From Azonexus fungiphilus (GTDB lineage Bacteria; Pseudomonadota; Gammaproteobacteria; Burkholderiales; Rhodocyclaceae): a stretch of 64,000 bases of DNA. The DNA lies in contig NZ_RBXP01000015.1 in NCBI RefSeq assembly GCF_003634965.1, forward strand, positions 248,001 through 312,000, given 5' to 3'. Below are positions 26,205 through 35,184 of the stretch, piece by piece (positions within the stretch are counted from its first letter, which is position 1; each line of letters opens with the position of its first letter). The position numbers and the translations under genes were made by a program. Below the pieces are notes generated by a model. It saw only the letters and a list, made by a program, of their open reading frames with translations, did not search any database and was not told the origin of the DNA.

Positions 26205-27890
26205 TTATGCGGCCTCCTTCTGCTTGGCCTTGCCATGGGCGCGGCCTTCGTAAACGCGGTTCTTGAACGGGTCGATGCCGATCCGGTCGAAGGTGTCGAT
26301 GAAACGCTCGTCGGGGTGACGGTTTTCCAGGTACACCTTGACGATCTTCTCGATCACGTCGGGCATTTCCCCGGCCGAGAACGACGGGCCGATGACCTTG
26401 CCGAGGCGGGCGTCGTAGCCCTGGCGACCGCCCAGCGTGACCTGGTAGAACTCGTCGTTGTTCTTGTCCACGCCGAGCACGCCGATGTGGCCGACGTGGT
26501 GGTGGCCGCAGGCGTTCATGCAGCCGGAGATGTTGAGGTCGATCTCGCCGATCTCGAACAGGTAGTCGAGGTCGTCGAAACGCTGCTGGATGGCGGTGGC
26601 GATGGGGATCGACTTGGCGTTGGCGAGGTCGCAGAAATCGCCGCCGGGGCAGCAGATCATGCTGGTCAGCAGGCCGATGTTCGGCGTCGCCAGGCCGGCC
26701 GCCTTGGCCACGCGCCAGACGTCGGCGAGGTCGGCGAGTTTGACGTCGGCGAGGATGACGTTCTGTTCGTGGCTGATGCGCAGCTCGCCGAAGCTGTAGC
26801 GGTCGGCGAGGTCGGCGACGACTTCCATCTGGTCGGAGGTGATGTCGCCCGGCGCGACGCCGTGCTTTTTCAGCGACAGCGTCACCGCCGTGTAGCCGGC
26901 CACCTTGTGCGGCTGCGTGTTGCGCTCGACCCAGCGGGCGAAAGCCTTGTCGGCGATGATTTTTGCCTGGTAGGCGGCGTCGACCGTGGTGATCGTCTCG
27001 TAGGCCGGGGCGCCGAAATGCGCGGCGACGCGGTCGTACTCGGCCTGGGTGATGGTCGCCGGGCCGTCCTTGCCATGCGCCCATTCGGCTTCGACCAGCT
27101 TGCCGAATTCCTCGACGCCGAGCGCCTGCACCAGGATCTTGATGCGCGCCTTGTAGGCATTGTCGCGGCGGCCGAAGCGGTTATAGACGCGGAGGATCGC
27201 CTCGCAATAGGTGAGGATGTGCTGCCAGGGCAGGAAGTCGCGCACCACCTGGCCGCGGATCGGGGTACGGCCGAGGCCGCCGCCGACGATCACGGTGAAG
27301 CCGGTGACGCCGTCGACCACCTTGAGATGCAGGCCGATGTCGTGGAACCAGGTGACCGCGCGGTCTTCCTTGGTGCCGGAAATGGCGATCTTGAACTTGC
27401 GCGGCAGGAAGGCGAATTCCGGATGGAAGGTGGTCCACTGGCGGAGGATCTCGGCCAGCGGGCGCGGATCGATGATCTCGTCGGCAGCGACGCCGGCGAA
27501 CTGGTCGGTGGTGATGTTGCGCAGGCAGTTGCCCGAGGTCTGGATCGCGTGCAGGTCGACTTCGGCCAGCTCGGCCAGGATGTCGGGCACGTCGGTCAGC
27601 TGCGGCCAGTTCAACTGCAGGTTGTGGCGCGTCGTGAAGTGGCCGTAGCCGCGGTCGTACTTGCGGGCGACGTGGGCCAGCTTGCGCAGCTGTGCCGAGT
27701 TCATCATGCCGTAAGGGACGGCGATGCGGAACATCGGCGCGTGGCGCTGGATGTAGAGGCCGTTCTGCAGGCGCAGCGGGCGGAACTCGTCGTCGGTCAG
27801 CTCGCCGGCCTGCCAGCGGCGGACCTGGTCGCGGAACTGCTCGACCCGGTCGAGGATCAGCTGGCGGTCGATGGCGTCGTATTTGTACAT
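26205..27890 (-). CDS. cysI: Sulfite reductase hemoprotein (nitrite/sulfite reductase family)
   Basis: 561 residues from the ATG at 27890. Two repeats of the nitrite/sulfite reductase fold are present. The siroheme/4Fe-4S ligands are CCPGGDFC (near 413) and SGCMNACGHH (near 455); substrate-side motifs GYGHFTTRHNLQLNW and TSGNCLRNIT are in the N-terminal half. It reduces sulfite to sulfide. No flavoprotein CysJ gene is nearby, so electrons probably come from ferredoxin or another donor. Nitrite reduction is an alternative, but the position with cysH and DUF934 favours sulfite. Confidence 0.93.
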   Translation of the reverse strand: MYKYDAIDRQLILDRVEQFRDQVRRWQAGELTDDEFRPLRLQNGLYIQRHAPMFRIAVPYGMMNSAQLRKLAHVARKYDRGYGHFTTRHNLQLNWPQLTDVPDILAELAEVDLHAIQTSGNCLRNITTDQFAGVAADEIIDPRPLAEILRQWTTFHPEFAFLPRKFKIAISGTKEDRAVTWFHDIGLHLKVVDGVTGFTVIVGGGLGRTPIRGQVVRDFLPWQHILTYCEAILRVYNRFGRRDNAYKARIKILVQALGVEEFGKLVEAEWAHGKDGPATITQAEYDRVAAHFGAPAYETITTVDAAYQAKIIADKAFARWVERNTQPHKVAGYTAVTLSLKKHGVAPGDITSDQMEVVADLADRYSFGELRISHEQNVILADVKLADLADVWRVAKAAGLATPNIGLLTSMICCPGGDFCDLANAKSIPIATAIQQRFDDLDYLFEIGEIDLNISGCMNACGHHHVGHIGVLGVDKNNDEFYQVTLGGRQGYDARLGKVIGPSFSAGEMPDVIEKIVKVYLENRHPDERFIDTFDRIGIDPFKNRVYEGRAHGKAKQKEAA

Positions 27891-27910
27891 GGCGTTCTCT
27901 TGGGGGTGAA

Positions 27911-28687
27911 TCAGGCGAAGACCAGCTTGCTGCCGATCAGCACGAGCATGGAGGCGAGGATGCGGCGCAGGATGTGTTCCGGCACCTTGGCGGAAAGATG
28001 GCTGCCGAGCCAGATGCCGGGCAGCGAGCCGAGCAGCAGGGCGCCGAGCAGCGACCAGTCGACGCTGCCGAGCAGCCAGTGGCCGAGGCCGGCGACCAGC
28101 GTCAGCGGCACGGCGTGGGCGACGTCGGAGCCGACGATGCGCACCGGCGACAGTTTCGGATAGAGGAAGAACAGCGCGGCGACGCCAAGGGCGCCGGCGC
28201 CGACCGAGGAAATCGTCACCAGCACGCCGAGCAGCGCGCCGACGGCGATGGTGATGTGCGCCAGATGCCGCTGGCGCAGCGGCGAATCCTCGTGGCGGCT
28301 GGCGTATTCGCGCAGCTTGCGGCCGAACAGGATGGCGATGGCGGTGAGCAGCAGGGCGAAGCCGAGGCCGTGCGAGACGATCTTGCCGATCGTGTTGCTG
28401 CCCTCGGGAAGCATGGACAGAACCCAGATGGTCAGCGCCGCCGCCGGGATGCTGCCGGCCGCCAGGCGGCCGGTCACCTGCCAGTCGATGTGGCCCTTGC
28501 GACCGTGGGCGACGGTGCCGCCGGCCTTGGTCATGGCGGCGTAGAGCAGGTCGGTGCCGACCGCGGTGGCCGGATGCACCCCGAACAGCAGGACCAGCAG
28601 CGGGGTCATCAGCGAGCCGCCGCCGACGCCCGTCAGACCGACGATGGCGCCGACCGCGAAGCCGGAAAGGGTATAGAGGTAATCCAT
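27911..28687 (-). CDS. TauE/SafE family sulfite or sulfonate exporter
   Basis: 258 residues, about eight helices. The opening GFAVGAIVGLTGVGGGSLMTP and the repeated VSSVGAGALGVAAL-type segment in the second half are the two family repeats (COG0730). It begins the sulfate assimilation operon, 20 nt before cysI, so it may export excess sulfite or import a sulfur anion. It is divergent from cysB, with 82 nt between the two starts holding an AT-rich promoter region. Confidence 0.88.
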   Translation of the reverse strand: MDYLYTLSGFAVGAIVGLTGVGGGSLMTPLLVLLFGVHPATAVGTDLLYAAMTKAGGTVAHGRKGHIDWQVTGRLAAGSIPAAALTIWVLSMLPEGSNTIGKIVSHGLGFALLLTAIAILFGRKLREYASRHEDSPLRQRHLAHITIAVGALLGVLVTISSVGAGALGVAALFFLYPKLSPVRIVGSDVAHAVPLTLVAGLGHWLLGSVDWSLLGALLLGSLPGIWLGSHLSAKVPEHILRRILASMLVLIGSKLVFA

Positions 28688-28769
28688 GGGTCGGCATCGT
28701 ACCGGGCATGGATTGAATCAAAAAGAATATTGGGTTAGATTGTTATCGTATTTTGTTATTAAGGCATTC

Positions 28770-29711
28770 ATGAAACTCCAGCAGCTGCGCTACATCGTCG
28801 AGATCGAACGCCAGGGACTCAACGTCTCGGAGGCGGCCGAGGTGCTGTATACTTCGCAACCCGGCGTCTCCAAGCAGATCAAGCTGCTCGAGGACGAACT
28901 CGGGATCGCCATCTTCGAGCGCAGCGGCAAGCGTTTTTCCGGCATCACCGAGCCCGGCCGGGTGGTCATCGACATCGCCCGCCGCATCCTGCGCGAGGCG
29001 GAGAACCTCAAGCGCGCCAGCGCCGAGTTCTCGAGCGGCGATTCCGGTCGCCTGGTGCTGGCGGCGACGCACACCCAGGCGCGCTACGCGCTGCCGACCG
29101 TGGTCCGCGACTTCGTCGCCCGCCATCCCGGGGTTCGGCTCGAGATGCACCAGGGCAACCCGGTCCAGATCGCCGACTGGGTCGCTTCCGGCGAGGCCGA
29201 CATCGGCATCGCCACCGAGTCGCTCGGCGAGCATCCGCAGCTCGTCTCCTTTCCGGTGCAGCAGTGGTCGCATTGCGTGATCGCGCCGGCCGGCCATGCC
29301 ATCCTGGCCAGCCAGCCGCTGTCCCTGCAGGAACTGGCGCGCTGGCCGCTGATCACCTACGACGCGGCGTTTACCGGCCGCTCGCGGATCAACCGTGCCT
29401 TCGAGCGCCTGGAAATCGAACCGAACATCGCGTTGACCGCGCTCGATGCCGACGTGATCAAGACCTACGTCAGCCTCGGCCTCGGCCTCGGCATCATCGC
29501 CAAGCTCGCCTTCGACGCCCAGCGCGACGCCGGCCTGGTGGCGATCGACGCCGGCCACCTGTTCGAATCGAACATGACCCGGCTGGCGGTACGGCGCGGC
29601 AGCTACCTGCGCCGCTTCGACTACGACTTCATCGAGCTGTTCGCGCCGCAGCTGAGCAAGCGCGTCATCGAGATGACGCTGCAGGGCGGTGGCCAGGCCT
29701 GGCAGCTGTAG
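28770..29711 (+). CDS. cysB: CysB-type LysR regulator
   Basis: 313 residues from the ATG at 28770. MKLQQLRYIVEIERQGLNVS with TSQPGVSKQIKLLEDELG is the characteristic CysB/Cbl helix-turn-helix, and the effector domain includes the THTQARYALP segment used to bind N-acetylserine or sulfate. It is divergent from tauE-cysI-DUF934-cysH and should activate them on sulfur starvation. Its TAG stop abuts the TGA of the convergent NosD-like gene with no base between. Confidence 0.95.
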   Translation: MKLQQLRYIVEIERQGLNVSEAAEVLYTSQPGVSKQIKLLEDELGIAIFERSGKRFSGITEPGRVVIDIARRILREAENLKRASAEFSSGDSGRLVLAATHTQARYALPTVVRDFVARHPGVRLEMHQGNPVQIADWVASGEADIGIATESLGEHPQLVSFPVQQWSHCVIAPAGHAILASQPLSLQELARWPLITYDAAFTGRSRINRAFERLEIEPNIALTALDADVIKTYVSLGLGLGIIAKLAFDAQRDAGLVAIDAGHLFESNMTRLAVRRGSYLRRFDYDFIELFAPQLSKRVIEMTLQGGGQAWQL

Positions 29712-30941
29712 TCAGCGGCGGGCGCTGTAGTTGCGCCAGGGCTGCATGCGCGGCGCCTCGTCGCGCAGGATCAGCATCGGCGACGAGAAGGGCGCCAGGC
29801 GCTCGAGGAAGTCGAGCAGTTCGAGCACCATCGCGTTGCGGAAGAACTTCGTTGCCGGGATCTCCAGCCAGATCCGGTCGGCGAAGGCGAGCAGGTCGTA
29901 GTGCCAGTCGCCATAGCCGTCGCCGTTGCGGTCGAAGCCCTGGTAATCGTCCCAGTAGTTGCCCCACCAGCGGTCGTCCATCGGGTCGCCGTCGCCGACC
30001 ACGCTGACCGGCCAGAGGTTGTTGCGGAAGGTGTTGGCAACCGCCACGTGGCCGCCGAGGGCGCCGTAGAAATGGACGCCGGTGACGTTGTGGGCGATCA
30101 GGTTGTTGACCAGCACGATGCGGTTGTACGGGTCCATCGGCGAGTCGGCCATGATGCCGTGGGCGCAGTGGACGATCTCGTTGTCGACGACGATCGCCGC
30201 CGAGGTTTCCTTGAGTGCGATGCCGGTGCCCGAGGCATCCATCGCGTGCAGGATGCGGTTGCCGCGGATCAGCAGTTCCTCGGAGTTGAGCGCGATGATT
30301 CCGGTCGAGTTGTTTTCCAGATGGTTACGGTCGACCACGCTGCGGTGCGAAAAAAGGAAATTGAAGGCGCGCCGGCTGTCCTCGATGCGGTTGCCGGTGA
30401 AGCGGTTGTCCGGCGAATTGCTGACGGTGATGTCGCGGATCTGGCGGATGTCGTTGTCCTCGATGCGGTTGCCGGTGCTGTACCAGATGCGCAGGCCGTC
30501 GCCGCGGTCGGCGGCATCGGCGCCGCGCGAGCGGATGCGGTTGCGGCGGACGACGCTGTCGCCGCCGCGGTGCAGCGAGATGCCGAACAGCACGTCGTCG
30601 ATGCGGTTGTCCTCGATCAGCAGCTGGCGGCCTTCGGCCATGATCGCGCCGTCGATGGCGTCGTGCGAGTCGCCGCTGTGGCGCAGGTGCAGGCCGCGCA
30701 GCACGACCCGGTCGGCCTTGACGGTGAGCACGCTGCCCTTGCCGCCGCCGTCGATGATCACCTGGCCGTTGCCTTCCAGCGTCAGCGGCCGCTCGATCAC
30801 CGCCGGCCCGCTGTAGGTGCCGGGCGGCAGGCGCAGCACGGCGCCGGCCGGGGCGAGGTCGAGCCAGGGCTGCAGCGGCTGCGCGGCGGCAGCGGCAGCA
30901 GCGCAGGTCAGCCAGAAGAAAAAGACGATTCGGGTGCGCAT
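29712..30941 (-). CDS. NosD-like periplasmic beta-helix protein
   Basis: 409 residues from the ATG at 30941. The signal peptide (about 1-20) is followed by a long right-handed parallel beta-helix: repeated NRIxD/NxI motifs such as IEDNRIDDV, VRRNRIRSR, IEDNDIRQ and FTGNRIEDS (CASH/PbH1 repeats), and a C-terminal part with RWWGNYWDDYQGFDRNGDG. NosD helps mature the copper sites of nitrous oxide reductase, but no nosZ, nosF, nosY or nosL is nearby. The function of this orphan is open. It is preceded by a strong terminator. Confidence 0.85.
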   Translation of the reverse strand: MRTRIVFFFWLTCAAAAAAAQPLQPWLDLAPAGAVLRLPPGTYSGPAVIERPLTLEGNGQVIIDGGGKGSVLTVKADRVVLRGLHLRHSGDSHDAIDGAIMAEGRQLLIEDNRIDDVLFGISLHRGGDSVVRRNRIRSRGADAADRGDGLRIWYSTGNRIEDNDIRQIRDITVSNSPDNRFTGNRIEDSRRAFNFLFSHRSVVDRNHLENNSTGIIALNSEELLIRGNRILHAMDASGTGIALKETSAAIVVDNEIVHCAHGIMADSPMDPYNRIVLVNNLIAHNVTGVHFYGALGGHVAVANTFRNNLWPVSVVGDGDPMDDRWWGNYWDDYQGFDRNGDGYGDWHYDLLAFADRIWLEIPATKFFRNAMVLELLDFLERLAPFSSPMLILRDEAPRMQPWRNYSARR

Positions 30942-31022
30942 CCGGTGTGCATTGGAGCAGCATCGGCGCCGGCGCACCTGAATCTGGATCAATTTTTTCG
31001 CCGCGCCGCCGTCCGTCAACGC

Positions 31023-31048
31023 AAAAGCCCGCCGGGCGGCGGGCTTTT
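31023..31048 (-). terminator. Rho-independent terminator of the yciB-yciI-bolA-ppiC operon
   Basis: A perfect 11-bp inverted repeat (AAAAGCCCGCC / GGCGGGCTTTT) with a 4-nt loop lies 18 nt after the ppiC stop. The T run works on the minus strand, and the symmetric A run could also stop plus-strand transcripts. Confidence 0.92.
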
Positions 31049-31065
31049 CGCTGGGCGAAAAAGGC

Positions 31066-31854
31066 TCAGTTGACCTTGGCCTTGTCGCGCAGGTCCTTGA
31101 TCAGCTTCTCGATCTGCATCTGGCTGGCGCGCTGCTGCAGCTGCGGCTTGACCTGCTCGAAGCTCGGCGGGTTCAGCGGGCGGCTGTCGTCGAGCTGGAT
31201 CACGTGGTAGCCGAACTCGGTCTTCACCGGCACCTTGGTGTATTCGCCCTTCTTCAGCTTGGGCAGGGCGTCGGCGAACGGCTTGACGTAGGCGTTCGGG
31301 GCGCTCCAGTCGAGCTCGCCGCCCTTGTCCTTGGAACCGGGGTCGAGCGACTGCTTGGCCAGGCCGGCGAATTTCTCGCCCTTGTCGAGCTTGGCGACGA
31401 TCGCCTTGGCGTCTTCTTCCTTCTCGACCAGGATGTGGCGGGCCTTGAATTCGGTGCTGCCGAGCGAGGACTTGATCAGGTCGTATTCGGCCTTGAGCTG
31501 GGCGTCGCTGATCGGGTTGCTGCGCACGTAGTCGGCGAGGAAGACGCGGATCAGCACGGCCTGGCGGGCGAGGTCCATCTGGCCCTGGACGTCGGCCTTC
31601 TTGTCGAGGCCCTTCTTCTTGGCTTCCTGGGCGAGCAGCTCGCGGCGCACCAGTTCTTCCTTGACGGCATTCTTCAGCTCGTCGGAATCCGGCGCGCCCT
31701 GGGCCTTCTGTTCCGACAGGAAGGCGTTGAACACCGATTGCGAGATCGGCTGGCCGTTGACCGTGGCGAAGGGCTTGCCCTGTTGCGCCAGGGCCGGCGC
31801 GGAGATCAGGCTGCCGGCAACCAGCAGTGCAGCCAGGGAATTGAGTTTGAACAT
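31066..31854 (-). CDS. Periplasmic peptidyl-prolyl isomerase (parvulin, PrsA/PpiC-like)
   Basis: 262 residues from the ATG at 31854; a longer frame to 31881 is less likely. A signal peptide (about 1-23, ending ALAQQ) is followed by an N-terminal chaperone helix region (SurA_N-like, Lys/Glu-rich) and one parvulin domain (about 135-225) with ARHILVEKEEDA, LDPGSKDKGGELDW and VKTEFGYHVIQLDD. It assists folding of exported proteins. It is the last gene of a conserved four-gene set with bolA, yciI and yciB. Confidence 0.92.
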   Translation of the reverse strand: MFKLNSLAALLVAGSLISAPALAQQGKPFATVNGQPISQSVFNAFLSEQKAQGAPDSDELKNAVKEELVRRELLAQEAKKKGLDKKADVQGQMDLARQAVLIRVFLADYVRSNPISDAQLKAEYDLIKSSLGSTEFKARHILVEKEEDAKAIVAKLDKGEKFAGLAKQSLDPGSKDKGGELDWSAPNAYVKPFADALPKLKKGEYTKVPVKTEFGYHVIQLDDSRPLNPPSFEQVKPQLQQRASQMQIEKLIKDLRDKAKVN

Positions 31855-31888
31855 GGAAAGTGTCCTGGGTGGTGGAAACAAACGGATT

Positions 31889-32155
31889 TCAGTTTTCTTC
31901 GGGGCTCCGCGCGCGGATCGCCAGCGCGTGGATGCGACCGTGCATCAGGTCGCCGGCAGCATCGTACACCAGACGATGACGGGCAAGTGTGCTTTTTCCC
32001 GAAAATGCCGCGGCCACGATGTCGACCGTGAAATGCCCGCCGTCGCGGGCACCGGCATGGCCGGCGTGGCGATGCGAGTCGTCGGTGATGTCCAGGTGCA
32101 GCGGTGCCAGGGCAGCCAGGCGCTGGCGCAGCAGGGTGACGGTTGTGCTGTGCAT
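31889..32155 (-). CDS. bolA: BolA family protein
   Basis: 88 residues. The central DDSHRHAGHAGA contains the BolA signature with the conserved His ligands, followed by GGHFTVDIVAAAFSGKSTLARHRLVYDAAG (given here in family order: FTVDIV, GKSTLARHRLVY) and LMHGRIHALAI. BolA proteins pair with monothiol glutaredoxins in iron-sulfur trafficking and cell morphology. The start overlaps the yciI stop by one base. Neighbouring yciI and yciB are the usual betaproteobacterial context. Confidence 0.93.
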   Translation of the reverse strand: MHSTTVTLLRQRLAALAPLHLDITDDSHRHAGHAGARDGGHFTVDIVAAAFSGKSTLARHRLVYDAAGDLMHGRIHALAIRARSPEEN

Positions 32156-32460
32156 CAGGCCGGCAGGACCTTCTTGAACGGCTTGACGGTGACCTGGCCA
32201 TAGACCCCGGCGGCAACGTAGGGATCGGCATCGGCCCAGGCCCGGGCGGCCTCGAGCGAGGCGAACTCGGCGACGATCAGGCTGCCGCTGAAGCCGGCGG
32301 CGCCCGGGTCGGGCGAATCGATCGCCGGGCAGGGGCCGGCGAGGATCAGGCGGCCTTCCTGCTGCAGCGCGAGCAGGCGCTCGACGTGGGCGGGGCGGGC
32401 GGCGAGGCGCTGTTCAAGCGTGCCCGGCGTGTCTTCGCCGATGATTGCGTAGAGCATCAT
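32155..32460 (-). CDS. yciI: YciI family protein
   Basis: 101 residues. [20 protein letters not shown], the HVERL segment with the conserved His, and [23 protein letters not shown] (split: [21 protein letters not shown]) match the YciI/YCII ferredoxin-like fold. The catalytic role is not established. The ATG at 32460 overlaps the yciB stop (ATGATG), and a second ATG follows immediately, so either Met could start. Confidence 0.92.
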   Translation of the reverse strand: MMLYAIIGEDTPGTLEQRLAARPAHVERLLALQQEGRLILAGPCPAIDSPDPGAAGFSGSLIVAEFASLEAARAWADADPYVAAGVYGQVTVKPFKKVLPA

Positions 32461-33065
32461 TGCTCTTCCTCCATGTATTTCGACAGCAGCGCGCCTTGCG
32501 CGAGCACGAAGACGAACATCAGGCCCATGCCGCCGAAGAGTTTGAAATCGACCCAGATGTCGGTCGGAAAATTGAAGGCGACGACCAGGTTGAGCGCGCC
32601 CATGGTCAGGAAGAAGGCGATCCACGCCAGGTTCAGCTTGTGCCAGATCGGCTCGGGCAGCTTCAGCTGCTCGCCGAGCATCGCCCGGATCGCGTTCTTC
32701 TTCATGAACAGCGCGGCGAAGGCCATGCTGCCGGCGAATGCCCAGTAGAGCAGGGTCGGCTTCCACTTGATGAAAGCCTCGTTCTGGAAGACCAGGGTCA
32801 GGCCGCCGAAGACGACGACCAGGCCGAGGCTGACCCAGAGCATCTTGTCCACCTTGCCGTGGCGGAAATGCACCCAGGCGATCTGGGCGACGGTGGCCAG
32901 GATGACGACCACGGTGGCGAGCAGGATGGGCGCGTGAGCGGCATCCACCGGGGTGCCGCCGAGCAGCGTGCTGACCCAGTCGGCCGCGGTTTCGGGATGG
33001 CCGCCGGCATACTTGAAGGCGGCGAAGAAGAGGATGACCGGGAACAGGTCGAAGAGTAGTTTCAT
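32457..33065 (-). CDS. yciB: Inner-membrane protein YciB (septation protein A)
   Basis: 202 residues, five or six helices. [18 protein letters not shown] at the start, [16 protein letters not shown], and [18 protein letters not shown] are the strongly conserved segments of the IspZ/YciB family. It acts at the cell envelope in division and membrane homeostasis. It is the first gene of the yciB-yciI-bolA-ppiC operon and is divergent from the HD-GYP gene, 49 nt away. Confidence 0.95.
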   Translation of the reverse strand: MKLLFDLFPVILFFAAFKYAGGHPETAADWVSTLLGGTPVDAAHAPILLATVVVILATVAQIAWVHFRHGKVDKMLWVSLGLVVVFGGLTLVFQNEAFIKWKPTLLYWAFAGSMAFAALFMKKNAIRAMLGEQLKLPEPIWHKLNLAWIAFFLTMGALNLVVAFNFPTDIWVDFKLFGGMGLMFVFVLAQGALLSKYMEEEQ

Positions 33066-33114
33066 GGCGGCGCATTATATACTGCAAGCCTCAAGGCAAC
33101 GCCCGGACGGGGAC

Positions 33115-34167
33115 ATGCACAAGGTTCTGATCATCGACGACAGCGACATCAACCTGACCCTGATCAAGGCGCTGGTGCTCAAGCTCGGCGAGTGCGAACC
33201 GGTCCTCTTCGAGCATCCGCTGAAGGCCCTCGAATGGTGCCGCGAGCAGGTGCCCGACCTGGTCATCGTCGATTACATGATGCCGGACATGGACGGCCTG
33301 CGTTTCATCGCCGCCTTCCGTGCCTTGCACGGACGGACCGAGATCCCGGTGCTGATGATCACCGCCAACGACCAGAAGGATGTCCGCTACGAGGCGCTGC
33401 TCGGCGGTGCCAACGATTTCCTGACCAAGCCGATCGACCGCGTCGAGTTCTCGGCGCGCGTGCGCAACATGCTGGCGCTACGCACCGGCCAGAAGTTCCT
33501 CGCCGACCGCGCCGCCTTCCTCGCCGAAAAGGTCGATGAGCGCACCCGCGAAATCCGCGAGCGCGAGCGCGAGTTGATTGTCCGCATCTCGCGCGCCGCC
33601 GAGTTCCGCGACCCGGAAACCGGCGCCCACATCCAGCGCATGGCGCATTACTCGGAGATCATCGCCCGCGGCCTCGACCTGGCGCCGGCGACCTCCCGGC
33701 TGATCCTGCAGGCGGCGCCGATGCACGACGTCGGCAAGATCGGCATCCGCGACCACATCCTGCTCAAGCCGGGCCGGCTGACGCCGGAAGAGTTCGCGGT
33801 CATGAAGCGGCACGCCGAGTTCGGCTACGAACTGCTCAAGGACAGCGGTTCGGAAATCATGCAGGCCGGGGCCGAGATCGCCCTGACCCATCACGAGAAG
33901 TACGACGGCAGCGGTTATCCGCGGGGCCTTCGGGGCAACGCGATCCCGTTGTTCGGACGCATCGTCGCGGTTGCCGACGTGTTCGACGCGCTGACCTCGG
34001 AACGTCCCTACAAGAAGGCCTGGCCGCTCGACGAGGCGCTGCGTTTCCTCGAGCAGGGGCGCGGCCGCCATTTCGACCCGCTCTGCGTCGAGGCTTTCCT
34101 CGCCGGCTGGGAGGAGGTGCTGGAGGTCCGACACCGCTTCCAGGACGAGGCCGTCGCGACCATTTGA
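33115..34167 (+). CDS. Response regulator with HD-GYP phosphodiesterase domain
   Basis: 350 residues from the ATG at 33115; an earlier in-frame ATG at 33064 overlaps the divergent yciB start. The receiver (about 1-125) has IIDDSD, VIVDYMMPDMDG with the phospho-Asp, and TKPID. A short coiled coil leads to the HD-GYP domain (about 150-345): HIQRMAHYS, MHDVGKIGI, HHEKYDGSGYPRGL and VADVFDALTS carry the metal ligands and the GYP signature. It should break down cyclic di-GMP when phosphorylated. An HPt gene follows 24 nt later, and could feed phosphate from one of the hybrid kinases. Confidence 0.95.
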   Translation: MHKVLIIDDSDINLTLIKALVLKLGECEPVLFEHPLKALEWCREQVPDLVIVDYMMPDMDGLRFIAAFRALHGRTEIPVLMITANDQKDVRYEALLGGANDFLTKPIDRVEFSARVRNMLALRTGQKFLADRAAFLAEKVDERTREIRERERELIVRISRAAEFRDPETGAHIQRMAHYSEIIARGLDLAPATSRLILQAAPMHDVGKIGIRDHILLKPGRLTPEEFAVMKRHAEFGYELLKDSGSEIMQAGAEIALTHHEKYDGSGYPRGLRGNAIPLFGRIVAVADVFDALTSERPYKKAWPLDEALRFLEQGRGRHFDPLCVEAFLAGWEEVLEVRHRFQDEAVATI

Positions 34168-34191
34168 ACCCTTGCCGCCGGGAGACAAGGC

Positions 34192-34539
34192 ATGCTGACC
34201 CCCTTCATCATCGACAAAGCCGCGATCCTCGAGCGTCTTGGCGGCGACGAGGAAATCTACGCGATGATGCTCGAGATGTTCCTCAACGATGTCGCCGGCA
34301 ACAGCGCCGCCCTGCGCACCGCCGCCGCTTCCGGCCAGGCGGCGCAGCTGCAGCGCGAGGCGCATACGCTCAAGGGCCTGCTCGCGACCTTTTCCGACGA
34401 TGCCGGTTCGGCGCTGGCCTACACGCTCGAGCAGCAGGCCCGGCGCGGCGAGGTGGTCGACGGCGAGGCGCAGGTGACGGCACTGCTGGCGCGCATCGAC
34501 GAAGTTGCCGCCGTGCTGCGGCAGGCCTCAGGCCGGTAG
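34192..34539 (+). CDS. Stand-alone HPt phosphotransfer protein
   Basis: 115 residues, all helical. IIDKAAILERLGGDEEIYAMMLEMFL (two helices: IDKAAILERLGGDEE, IYAMMLEMFL) and REAHTLKGLLATFSDDAGS, with the phospho-His in AHTLKG near 63, are the HPt signature. It lies 24 nt downstream of the HD-GYP regulator and probably relays phosphate to its receiver. Its 3' end overlaps the convergent bioD gene by 12 bp. Confidence 0.9.
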   Translation: MLTPFIIDKAAILERLGGDEEIYAMMLEMFLNDVAGNSAALRTAAASGQAAQLQREAHTLKGLLATFSDDAGSALAYTLEQQARRGEVVDGEAQVTALLARIDEVAAVLRQASGR

Positions 34540-35184
34540 GTCGAGGCAGGCGGCGGCGTCGGCCGGCGACGTTCCCCAGGGCACGACGCCGAGGCAGGGC
34601 GCCGGCAGCAATTGTTCGAGCGTCGCCAGGTTCTCGGCAAAGCGCTGCATCCCGGGCGCCAGCCGGTTGGCGACCCAGCCGGCCAGCGGCAGGCCGCGGG
34701 CGGCGATTGCCTCGGCACTGAGCAGGGCGTGGTTGATGCAGCCCAGCCGCATGCCGACCACCAGCACCACCGGCAGCGCCAGTTGGCGCGCCAGATCGGC
34801 CGCGTTACGGTCGACCCCGAAAGGCACGCAAAAACCGCCGGCTCCCTCGACGACGACGAAATCGGCGGCAGTCCGGGCGGTGTCGACGGTCGCCGCGATG
34901 CGCGCGAAATCGATGACGACGCCGGCGTCGGCGGCGGCGATGTGGGGCGCGATGGCGGGCGCGAAACAATAGGGATTGACCACCGCGTCGGGCAGTTGCC
35001 GGCTGCTCGCGGCGCGGATGCGCACGACGTCGTCGTTGGCGCCGGTGGCGTCGGTGCCGGCGGCAACCGGCTTGAGGCCGACGGCGACGTGGCCGGCGCT
35101 GCGGGCGCGGTGGAGCAGGGCGCAGGCGATGTGGGTCTTGCCGACCTCGGTATCGGTGCCGGTCAGGAAGCAGGCGTAGGACAT
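34528..35184 (-). CDS. bioD: Dethiobiotin synthetase
   Basis: 218 residues from the ATG at 35184. The Walker-type GTDTEVGKTHIACALL at the N-terminus, GLKPVAAG with the catalytic Lys, and VVVEGAGGFCVP are the BioD motifs. It closes the ureido ring from DAPA, CO2 and ATP. It is the last gene of the biotin operon and overlaps bioC by 22 nt. Confidence 0.95.
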   Translation of the reverse strand: MSYACFLTGTDTEVGKTHIACALLHRARSAGHVAVGLKPVAAGTDATGANDDVVRIRAASSRQLPDAVVNPYCFAPAIAPHIAAADAGVVIDFARIAATVDTARTAADFVVVEGAGGFCVPFGVDRNAADLARQLALPVVLVVGMRLGCINHALLSAEAIAARGLPLAGWVANRLAPGMQRFAENLATLEQLLPAPCLGVVPWGTSPADAAACLDLPA

